NCBI GenBank assembly: GCA_045576635.1
Contig: JAZNGT010000013.1
Location: 1-6,336, forward strand
Length of the DNA stretch: 6,336 nucleotides
DNA from: Congzhengia sp045576635
GTDB lineage: Bacteria > Bacillota > Clostridia > UBA1381 > UBA9506
Reading direction: 5' to 3'
In this document: positions 1 through 6,073 of the stretch, one piece after another
Layout: each line of letters opens with the position of its first letter
Position numbering within the stretch: the first letter of the stretch is position 1
Notes under the pieces: model-generated
Told to the model about the DNA's origin: nothing
The model's database searches: none
What the model saw: only the letters and a program-made list of their open reading frames with translations
Made by a program: the position numbers and the translations under genes

Positions 1-366
1 AAACTGAAAGGCAAGAAACTTTGCTTTATTACGGACTGTCTGCCTGCGGGTGGTTTGCCATACGGCGAATATACACTCGGTGGACAGAAAATCATCTACA
101 AAGACATTGTATGCCGATTAGAAGACGGTACGGTTGCAGGAAGTGTATTACCGCTTAATAAAGGCGTTTGGAACGTGTATACAAATTCTTCGATTCCGCT
201 CTATGAGTGTGTAAACTGTGCGTCTTTAAACCCGGCAACAACAATCGGCCTCGAAAAAGAAAAAGGATCGCTTGAAGTAGGCAAGGATGCCGATATTATA
301 ATTACTGATAATGAATTTAATGTTATAAAAACCATAATCAAAGGAGACGTAAGATATGAAGCTTAA
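1..366 (+). CDS. nagA: N-acetylglucosamine-6-phosphate deacetylase, C-terminal part (5' end outside window)
   Basis: The reading frame is open from base 1, so only the last 121 residues are present; the family is usually about 380 residues. NagA removes the acetyl group from GlcNAc-6-phosphate in the cytoplasm, giving glucosamine-6-phosphate, which NagB converts to fructose-6-phosphate. The fragment begins in the metal-site segment FITDCLPAGGLPYGEYTLGG, where the Asp at fragment residue 12 (bases 34-36) matches the family's catalytic Asp. It continues with the conserved DGTVAGS (42-48), an NPA segment (77-79) and the amidohydrolase closing motif KGSLEVGKDADI (88-99). The first metal-binding residues and the TIM-barrel core lie upstream and cannot be checked. 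The last 11 bp overlap the start of the ROK-family gene, which indicates co-transcription and probably translational coupling. Another amidohydrolase is possible, but the TD...PAGG...GEYTLGG pattern is distinctive of NagA. Confidence 0.9.
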   Translation, partial: KLKGKKLCFITDCLPAGGLPYGEYTLGGQKIIYKDIVCRLEDGTVAGSVLPLNKGVWNVYTNSSIPLYECVNCASLNPATTIGLEKEKGSLEVGKDADIIITDNEFNVIKTIIKGDVRYEA

Positions 367-1732
367 AGTAAATGCAAAACTTGATCCTGAATTTCAGCCT
401 CTGTCGCTTGTTTGCCGCGACATGCGCGAAGCAACAAAAGACAATGGACAAGACATTGTAATTGCAATTGAACGTAACAAAGGGTATACTGTTACCTATA
501 AAACACGTGTATTTTTAGACGGCACAGGTCATGATGAAGAAAACTTTAATTTCATTGAACGTATGACGAAGTCATTGCTCTGGGTTGCAGGCGGCTATAA
601 AGTGATTATTGCCGGAAGTGAAGTAATCGGTAACAAAATTAAAGATGCCTATACATACGGCGGTCTTCGTGATTTTGATGTGCGATTTATGGAACGTGTA
701 TATGAAAAGCCATTTGAAGTTTCTGTTTGCGCACTTCACGATGCACCTGAGGATAAATCAGCGGCTGCCCCCATTGGAAGACACTTAGACGGCTGCAGAA
801 TTGGTTTTGATGCCGGCGGCAGTGACAGAAAGGTAAGCGCAGTAATTGACGGCGAAAGCGTATATTCCGAAGAAGTTGTATGGTTCCCGAAAATCAATTC
901 TGATCCTGATTATCACTACCAGGGTATTTTAGAAGCGATGAAAACAGCAGCATCTCACATGCCACGAGTTGATGCAATTGGTGTATCAAGTGCGGGTGTA
1001 TATGTAGATAATCGTATCATGGTTGCGTCTCTTTTCTTAAAAGTAAGTGACGACGAGTTTGACAAAAAAGTTAAGAATATGTACTTAGATGTTGCAAAAG
1101 AAATCGGCGAAAACATCCCGGTTGAAGTTGCAAACGATGGTGACGTTACAGCGCTCGCAGGCGCTATGGATTTAAATGACAACGCCGTTTTGGGTGTAGC
1201 AATGGGAACATCGGAAGCAGGCGGTTATGTTGATGCTGAAGGCAATATCACCGGTTGGCTCAATGAACTTGCGTTCGTACCGGTTGACTTTAACACTGAT
1301 GCAATGGTCGATGAATGGTCCGGCGATTATGGCTGCGGTGTTAAGTATTTTTCTCAGGATGGCGTCATTAAACTCGCTCCTTATGCAGGTATTGAACTTG
1401 ATGAATCTCTTTCTCCTGCTGAAAAACTAAAAGTTGTTCAGGGTCTTATGGAAAAAGGAGACGAAAGAGCAAAAAATATTTACGATACCATTGGTGCATA
1501 TTTTGGTTACGCAATAGCATTTTACACTGAGTTTTATGAAATTAAGCATGTCTTAATCATGGGACGTGTAACTTCCGGTGAAGGTGGCACAATTTTACTT
1601 TCCCGCGCACAAGAAGTTTTAGACAAAGAATTCCCTGAACTTGCAAAGAAAATTAAACTTCACATTCCTGATGAAAGTTCAAGAAGAGTTGGTCAGTCTG
1701 TTGCTGCTGCAAGTTTACCGAAACTAAATTAA
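356..1732 (+). CDS. Divergent ROK-family sugar-kinase-like protein with extra N-terminal domain
   Basis: This 458-residue protein is long for a ROK kinase (about 300). The ROK/actin-like ATPase core starts near residue 145. The phosphate-binding loop DAGGSD is at 152-157, a GVSSAGVY segment at 209-216 resembles the ROK 'GIatPGpvd' strand, VANDGDV (258-264) holds the expected catalytic Asp (D261), VAMGTSEAGG (281-290) is the second phosphate loop, and HVLIMGRVTSGEGG (398-411) fits the adenosine segment. The usual zinc signature (GEIGH followed by a CxCGxxGC cluster) is absent: the GEIGH position reads NELAF (303-307) and only an isolated YGCG (325-328) follows. Residues 1-140 form a mixed alpha/beta region I do not recognise; no helix-turn-helix is evident, so a NagC-like repressor is not supported. 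The ATG at 356 has AAGGAG at 341-346, 9 nt upstream. Overlap with nagA suggests a role in amino-sugar use, perhaps phosphorylating GlcNAc or a related sugar; the substrate is inference. It ends just before a strong terminator. Confidence 0.75.
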   Translation: MKLKVNAKLDPEFQPLSLVCRDMREATKDNGQDIVIAIERNKGYTVTYKTRVFLDGTGHDEENFNFIERMTKSLLWVAGGYKVIIAGSEVIGNKIKDAYTYGGLRDFDVRFMERVYEKPFEVSVCALHDAPEDKSAAAPIGRHLDGCRIGFDAGGSDRKVSAVIDGESVYSEEVVWFPKINSDPDYHYQGILEAMKTAASHMPRVDAIGVSSAGVYVDNRIMVASLFLKVSDDEFDKKVKNMYLDVAKEIGENIPVEVANDGDVTALAGAMDLNDNAVLGVAMGTSEAGGYVDAEGNITGWLNELAFVPVDFNTDAMVDEWSGDYGCGVKYFSQDGVIKLAPYAGIELDESLSPAEKLKVVQGLMEKGDERAKNIYDTIGAYFGYAIAFYTEFYEIKHVLIMGRVTSGEGGTILLSRAQEVLDKEFPELAKKIKLHIPDESSRRVGQSVAAASLPKLN

Positions 1733-1743
1733 TTACTGATTTT

Positions 1744-1783
1744 AAAAGAGATAAAAACAACCTGTTTTTGTCTCTTTTTTTTT
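1744..1783 (+). terminator. Intrinsic terminator of the nagA-ROK unit
   Basis: A 15-bp stem pairs 1744-1758 with 1764-1778, with one T-G wobble pair and a 5-nt loop (AACCT, 1759-1763). The 3' arm runs into nine consecutive T residues (1775-1783). It starts 11 nt after the stop codon of the ROK-family gene. The stem is AT-rich, but its length and the T-run make it a convincing rho-independent terminator for + strand transcription. It separates the nagA-ROK unit from the promoter at 1802-1830. Confidence 0.92.
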
Positions 1784-1801
1784 ACGTTTTCATGAAAGAT
1801 A

Positions 1802-1830
1802 TAGACATAACAATAGAATTATGCTATAAT
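1802..1830 (+). promoter_or_regulatory. Sigma-A type promoter for the patatin-GH-M20-ECF unit
   Basis: The -35 box TAGACA (1802-1807) matches TTGACA at 5 of 6 positions. A 17-bp spacer leads to a perfect -10 box TATAAT (1825-1830), preceded by the extended -10 dinucleotide TG (1822-1823). Transcription should begin near 1837, leaving a leader of about 33 nt before the ATG at 1870. The site lies just after the terminator of the preceding unit, as expected for a new transcription unit. Confidence 0.85.
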
Positions 1831-1834
1831 TCTA
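1814..1834. promoter_or_regulatory. Palindromic operator candidate overlapping the -10 box
   Basis: A perfect inverted repeat has arms TAGAATTAT (1814-1822) and ATAATTCTA (1826-1834) around a 3-bp centre (GCT). It covers the end of the spacer and the whole -10 hexamer and ends just before the predicted start of transcription, so a bound protein would block RNA polymerase. It lies upstream of the predicted start, so an RNA hairpin role is unlikely. It does not match a regulator box I can name with confidence. The arms are AT-rich, so chance symmetry remains possible. Confidence 0.5.
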
Positions 1835-1856
1835 CATATATATTTAAGCCATTTTT

Positions 1857-1862
1857 AAGAGG
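1857..1862 (+). promoter_or_regulatory. Ribosome binding site that sets the patatin start
   Basis: AAGAGG lies 7 nt before the ATG at 1870. The frame stays open upstream to a TTG at 1768, but that codon sits inside the terminator hairpin, precedes the promoter and would add 34 residues that are not part of the patatin fold. The ATG at 1870 places the oxyanion-hole glycines at residues 9-14, which is normal for the family. Confidence 0.85.
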
Positions 1863-1869
1863 TTATCAT

Positions 1870-2745
1870 ATGAAAACAGGACTTGTTATGGAAGGCGGCG
1901 CGATGCGCGGCATGTTTACCGCAGGTGTGATAGATGTTTTTTTAGAAAACGGAATTACCTTTGACGGTGCGATTGGCGTATCTGCGGGCGCGGCATTTGG
2001 TTGCAATTTTAAATCAAACCAAATAGGGCGTACAATCCGCTATAATTTAAAATACTGTCGTGATAAAAGATATTGTAGTATCTGGTCACTTATTTTCACG
2101 GGCAATCTTTATGGTGTTAAACTTTGTTATCACGATATTCCGAATAAATTGGATCTGTTTGACAACGAAACTTTTAACAATAATCCAATGCCGTTTTACG
2201 TTGTTTGTACGGATGTTTCAACTGGAAATCCTGTTTATAAAAAATTTCAGAAATCTGATGATAATTTTTTAGAGTGGGTAAGAGCGTCTGCCTCGCTTCC
2301 GCTTGTCTCGCAAGTTGTTGAAATTGATGGGATGAAACTCCAGGACGGAGGCATATCAGATTCAATCCCGCTTGCATATTTTGAAAAAATAGGATATGAA
2401 AAAAACGTTGTAATTCTTACGCAACCGAAAGAGTATAAAAAGAAAAAGTCATCCATGATGCGTTTAACACGTTTGCTACTTAAAAAATATCCAAATATGG
2501 TTCGTGCGCTTGAAAAGCGTCACATTATGTACAACAAACAGACATCTTACGTGAAATTGCGTGAAGAAGAGGGAAGTGCACTTGTCTTTCGACCGGATAT
2601 TCCTCTTCCGATTAAGCGCACAGAGCATAACCCCGAAAAATTAAAAGCAGTTTATGAAATGGGTAGAAAACAAGCGATAGAAAGACTGAATGAAGTAAAA
2701 ACTTTTCTAAACTACAATGAGAACAAGGAGAATCACAATGGATAA
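1870..2745 (+). CDS. Patatin-like phospholipase family protein (bacterial YjjU type)
   Basis: This is a 291-residue cytoplasmic patatin-fold serine acyl hydrolase, expected to release fatty acids from phospholipids or other acyl esters with a Ser-Asp dyad. All the family signatures are visible. The glycine-rich oxyanion-hole loop EGGAMRG is at 8-14, the nucleophile elbow GVSAG at 36-40 has Ser38, and the DGG motif at 159-161 supplies catalytic Asp159. SLPLVSQVVEIDG (142-154) is the usual strand before DGG. The C-terminal part (about 187-220) is rich in Lys and Arg (KEYKKKKSS and following), which could help contact acidic membrane lipids. No signal peptide or membrane segment is seen. Length fits small bacterial patatins of this type, whose physiological substrate is poorly known. 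It is the first gene after the 1802-1830 promoter, and its last 8 bp overlap the next gene, so the two are probably translationally coupled. Confidence 0.93.
   Translation: MKTGLVMEGGAMRGMFTAGVIDVFLENGITFDGAIGVSAGAAFGCNFKSNQIGRTIRYNLKYCRDKRYCSIWSLIFTGNLYGVKLCYHDIPNKLDLFDNETFNNNPMPFYVVCTDVSTGNPVYKKFQKSDDNFLEWVRASASLPLVSQVVEIDGMKLQDGGISDSIPLAYFEKIGYEKNVVILTQPKEYKKKKSSMMRLTRLLLKKYPNMVRALEKRHIMYNKQTSYVKLREEEGSALVFRPDIPLPIKRTEHNPEKLKAVYEMGRKQAIERLNEVKTFLNYNENKENHNG
2725..2730 (+). promoter_or_regulatory. Ribosome binding site that sets the glycosidase start
   Basis: AAGGAG lies 7 nt before the ATG at 2738, inside the end of the patatin gene. An in-frame ATG at 2717 would add seven residues (MRTRRIT) but lies upstream of this site and has no comparable site of its own, so 2738 is the preferred start. 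Confidence 0.85.
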
Positions 2746-4777
2746 CAGTATTTTGCGTAACAATTTTATTTTTTGGTCAAGACTTGGACTCCATCCTGAC
2801 CCGTATGAATTTTATGAAGACGGAGCAACGGTACTCTATGATGAAGATCTTTCAGACCTCCGCTATCACAAGAATTTTTATGAAAAAGGTGTTAAACTTC
2901 ATAGTTTCATTATACCGACAGGCTGGGTAAAAGACGGTGTATATGACGATTTTCGTTCTGTTGACAAAGTAATGGATGCAGCATGCACGATCGGTCCTGA
3001 TATAATGATTATTCCCAGAATCCGTTTTGATGTTCCAATCGACTGGTGCAAGAATCACCCTGAGGACGTGTTTGTATATTATGACGGACCGCGTGACAAA
3101 GAAGGCGTTATTGAATTGGTTGGGACGCTCGATCAGGACTATTTGGGATATGAGGCGCCCGAAGGTGAATATATGGGTGATCCCAAGTATGCACGCCCGA
3201 ATGTTAACGGAAAAATTTCAAGGCAGAGTTTTACATCCGACATCTGGCTTCGTGATGCCAAAACTGCACTTGAAACTTTGGTTTTACATTTAGAAGAAAA
3301 GTATGGCGAAAAAATTATTGGCTACCACATTACATATGGTATTTCGGGTGAAACTGCACTCTGGGGCAGACTTAATCAGCGCTACGGAGATTACGGTATT
3401 GTAAACCGTGAAAAGTTTAGAACCTATGTAAAAGAAAAATACAATCTTGATGCAGAACTTCCGTCGCCAAAAGACAGGTATTATCAGAACGATACCGTAA
3501 AAGGCTTTATGCGTGCGGATAATCCCTTTGCAAGATACGCGGATGAGTTAATGGATGAAGTAAACGCAAATGCAATAGAATATCTTTGTAAGGTATGTAA
3601 AGGCGTTGCACCAAATAAGTTTACCGGTGTTTTCTACGGGTATTTTTTGGGCATTTGCGACAGCGGTTACACAGGACATACTAACATTCAAAAATTGATT
3701 GATTCGCCTTATGTTGACTTTTTCTCTGCGCCCAAACTTTATGCAAGATGTACACCCGGTGACGCCGGTGGAGAATTTTCTACAACACAGTCTATCAATT
3801 TAGATAAAGTATGGCTTGATGAATGTGATGTAAGAACACACCTTGCCGATGCAGATACACCGCCACAGTGGGCATCGCGCAACATGACGGAAACAAAAAA
3901 TGCATTAACACGTGAACTTGCAAAGAATATGTCCCATGATTCCGGATTTTGGTTTATGGACCTTGGCGGTACGTGGTATGATTCTTCTGAAATGATGGAT
4001 TTGGTTTCAGAACTCAGCGATATTAACAATATTGTTCGTAAAAAAGAACACGCATCAAAAAGTGATGTTTTAGTTTTGATTGACGAAAAATCAACAAGTA
4101 TGACAGGTGTAAGTTTACAATGCTTACGTAACTATCTTGTGGATACTTTAATCACAATAAAACGAACCGGTGCACTTGTTGACACATTCAGAATGACAGA
4201 ACTTGAAAGACTTGATTTAAGTCAGTACAAAATGATTGTATTCCCATACAATTTCAGATTGAATGAAAAAGAACTTTCTTACATAAAAGAAAGAACCGAT
4301 GCAGCGTTTTTCTTCCAGTATGCAGCAGGTTGTTGTGCAAATGACGAATTTTCACTTGAAAATGTCAACCAAATTACCGGTTTTACGATTGAGGAATTTG
4401 AAAATAATGCGTGTGATTACCCCAATATCAGAGTAACAGAGAAAGATTCAGTTGTACATGAAACTGACTGCGGAAATTTAGCTGTAAAAGAGGTTGACGG
4501 AAGACTACATATCTTATCTACCGTTCCTTTGATTTCGCAATCAGAACTTCAAAAAATGGTTAAAAAAGCAGGTTGCCACATTATTTGTGATTCTGATTAT
4601 GTTCTGTATGGCGACAACAGATTTTTGGCAGTGATTGCAAGCGATAAGGCGTTTGATGGTGAAATCGATTTCGGTGAAGAGAGGGAATGGAGCCTTTACG
4701 GTACTGATAAATCCGGAACGGGAAGTAAGGTGAAAGTTCGTCTTGCGCCTTATGAAACAGCTGTGTTTTTATTTTAA
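2738..4777 (+). CDS. GH42-like clan GH-A glycoside hydrolase with beta-galactosidase trimerisation-type domain
   Basis: This 679-residue protein has no signal peptide, so it should act on imported oligosaccharides in the cytoplasm. Residues about 10-430 read as a (beta/alpha)8 barrel. IIPRIRFDVPIDWCKNHPED (91-110) is the beta-galactosidase-like 'P R ... P ... W ... HP' strand. YHITYGISGETALWG (196-210) carries the likely acid/base Glu205. VWLDECDVRTH (358-368) carries the likely nucleophile Glu362, and FWFMDLGGTWYDS (404-416) fits the last barrel strand. Residues about 442-550 resemble the GATase-like trimerisation domain of GH42 (DVLVLIDEKS, then YKMIVFPYNFRLNEKEL and an ITGF segment). Residues about 578-679 look like a small C-terminal beta domain ending APYETAVFLF. 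The exact GH family and substrate cannot be assigned; beta-galactosidase is possible but not shown. The gene overlaps the patatin gene by 8 bp and is followed 26 bp later by the M20 gene. The catalytic residue assignments are inference from motif position. Confidence 0.72.
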   Translation: MDNSILRNNFIFWSRLGLHPDPYEFYEDGATVLYDEDLSDLRYHKNFYEKGVKLHSFIIPTGWVKDGVYDDFRSVDKVMDAACTIGPDIMIIPRIRFDVPIDWCKNHPEDVFVYYDGPRDKEGVIELVGTLDQDYLGYEAPEGEYMGDPKYARPNVNGKISRQSFTSDIWLRDAKTALETLVLHLEEKYGEKIIGYHITYGISGETALWGRLNQRYGDYGIVNREKFRTYVKEKYNLDAELPSPKDRYYQNDTVKGFMRADNPFARYADELMDEVNANAIEYLCKVCKGVAPNKFTGVFYGYFLGICDSGYTGHTNIQKLIDSPYVDFFSAPKLYARCTPGDAGGEFSTTQSINLDKVWLDECDVRTHLADADTPPQWASRNMTETKNALTRELAKNMSHDSGFWFMDLGGTWYDSSEMMDLVSELSDINNIVRKKEHASKSDVLVLIDEKSTSMTGVSLQCLRNYLVDTLITIKRTGALVDTFRMTELERLDLSQYKMIVFPYNFRLNEKELSYIKERTDAAFFFQYAAGCCANDEFSLENVNQITGFTIEEFENNACDYPNIRVTEKDSVVHETDCGNLAVKEVDGRLHILSTVPLISQSELQKMVKKAGCHIICDSDYVLYGDNRFLAVIASDKAFDGEIDFGEEREWSLYGTDKSGTGSKVKVRLAPYETAVFLF

Positions 4778-4803
4778 AAATAAGTTTATTCAAGGAGTCG
4801 GTT

Positions 4804-6063
4804 ATGGACATAAAAATGATTTGCGATTTGATTGATGAAAGGAAAGAGGAACTTTTTAATTTGCTTTCCGAACTCATACAAATCAACTCAGAAAATTTTG
4901 GAACACACGGAAATGAAAAAGAATGCGCAGAGTTCATCTGCAAGTTGTGTGATAAAATCGGCTTAGAGTACGAAATGTATTCGCCACTTGCATTAGATGG
5001 ATTTTCCAATCATCCGGATTATTTAGATGGGCGTAACCTTGAAAACAGGTATAATGTTACTGCGCGTTTGAAGGGTGAACAAAATAAAGATGGACTTATG
5101 CTCATGGGGCATTTAGATACAGTTGCAATCGGTGATATTGATAACTGGGAAAAAGATCCGCTTTCAGGCGCAATTGAAGACGGTAAAATTTTCGGAAGAG
5201 GTGCTTGCGATGATAAATACGCAATTGCAACCGCACTCTTTATCATGAAACTTTTAAAGGAAAATGGTTTTGTTCCGAAGAAGAATTTGCTCTTTTCTGC
5301 ATTCTGTGACGAAGAACTTGGTGGTTCGCACGGTGCGATGGCGGCTGTAATGAAATATCCTTCTGAGAGCATCGTATGTTTGGATTGTCGTGAAAACCAG
5401 ATTTGGCACTGTGCATCGGGTGGTCAGGTTGTAATTTACCGCTATCGCGTAAATGACACTGTTGACAGTGCAGAACGCACAGCCAAGGCTTTTCCGATTG
5501 TGATGGGAGAACTTGAGAAATTTAAGAAAAACCGTGTAGAAGAATTAAGTAACAATCGCTTTTATAAGAACACCATAATTCCTGAAACCTCACTTCGTTA
5601 TAATGAGATTCGTGCAGGCCAGAACGGTGCGGATATGGATGTTGGTGAACTTATGTTTACTTTCTATACAGATAAGACAAAAGAAGAAATTTATGAAGAG
5701 TTTAAAGAGCTGGAAGTATCTATCGCAGAAAAACTTGCACCTCTTGGTATCACAGGTATCGGTTTTGTACCATATACACGCTTTTTCCATTATGGATTCT
5801 GCGAACCCGATTCGAAGAATATTTTAGCAATGTTAGAGGCGGCAAAAGAAGCGGTTGGAAAACATATTGAGGTGTGCGGTTCTTGCCTTTCTGACCTTTC
5901 AGTTGTCTTAAAATACGGCAGTAACGAAGCCTATGCATTTGGCGCCGGCAGAGATTTCAGTCTCCCGGGAGGCGCACATCAGCCAAATGAATACATAGAA
6001 TGTGATAAGTTTTTGGAATTTACAAAAATTGTTGCGGCATATGTACTTAAAGTATTAAAATGA
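4804..6063 (+). CDS. M20 family metallopeptidase / deacylase (ArgE/DapE/CPG2 type)
   Basis: This 419-residue cytoplasmic enzyme of the M20 zinc peptidase superfamily would cleave a peptide or N-acyl amide bond. The metal site is intact. MGHLDTV (101-107) gives His103 and the neighbouring Asp105. GRGACDDK (131-138) gives the bridging Asp136. CDEELGGSHG (168-177) gives general base Glu170 and zinc ligand Glu171. CLDC (192-195) probably supplies Asp194, and PGGAHQPNEYI (388-398) gives His392. The lid/dimerisation region is about 205-315, with NEIRAGQNGADMD (267-279) matching the 'nI.gG' part. Its start lacks the usual GxxxHxAxP histidine segment and reads YRYRVNDTVDSAERTAKAFP. AAGGAG (4792-4797) lies 6 nt before the ATG. 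The gene follows the glycosidase by 26 bp and precedes the ECF gene by 10 bp, in one apparent operon. Dipeptidase, aminoacylase or deacetylase activity cannot be told apart; the neighbours suggest a glycopeptide or acyl-amino-sugar substrate, which is inference. Confidence 0.9.
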   Translation: MDIKMICDLIDERKEELFNLLSELIQINSENFGTHGNEKECAEFICKLCDKIGLEYEMYSPLALDGFSNHPDYLDGRNLENRYNVTARLKGEQNKDGLMLMGHLDTVAIGDIDNWEKDPLSGAIEDGKIFGRGACDDKYAIATALFIMKLLKENGFVPKKNLLFSAFCDEELGGSHGAMAAVMKYPSESIVCLDCRENQIWHCASGGQVVIYRYRVNDTVDSAERTAKAFPIVMGELEKFKKNRVEELSNNRFYKNTIIPETSLRYNEIRAGQNGADMDVGELMFTFYTDKTKEEIYEEFKELEVSIAEKLAPLGITGIGFVPYTRFFHYGFCEPDSKNILAMLEAAKEAVGKHIEVCGSCLSDLSVVLKYGSNEAYAFGAGRDFSLPGGAHQPNEYIECDKFLEFTKIVAAYVLKVLK

Positions 6064-6073
6064 GGAGATTTAT

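Noticed and set aside
1768..1869. Upstream extension of the patatin gene to a TTG start at 1768
   Set aside because: The codon lies inside the terminator hairpin and before the promoter, and the extra 34 residues do not belong to the fold. The ATG at 1870 has a well-placed ribosome binding site.
1837..1869. Riboswitch or leader RNA before the patatin gene
   Set aside because: The predicted leader is only about 33 nt, too short for a known riboswitch, and shows no strong fold.
2717..2737. Earlier ATG for the glycosidase at 2717
   Set aside because: The AAGGAG at 2725-2730 lies downstream of it and serves the ATG at 2738.
4779..4790. Short inverted repeat (AATAA...TTATT) after the glycosidase stop codon
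   Set aside because: Five A-T pairs around a 2-nt centre cannot form a stable hairpin and no T-run follows, so it is not a terminator; the M20 gene is probably read through from upstream.
4581..5009. 142-codon reverse-strand open frame across the glycosidase-M20 junction
   Set aside because: It overlaps two well-supported + strand genes, has no recognisable protein motif, and runs through the intergenic ribosome binding site of the M20 gene.
5019..5372. 117-codon reverse-strand open frame inside the M20 gene
   Set aside because: It is antisense to conserved M20 catalytic motifs and its Ser- and Pro-rich translation is typical of a shadow frame.
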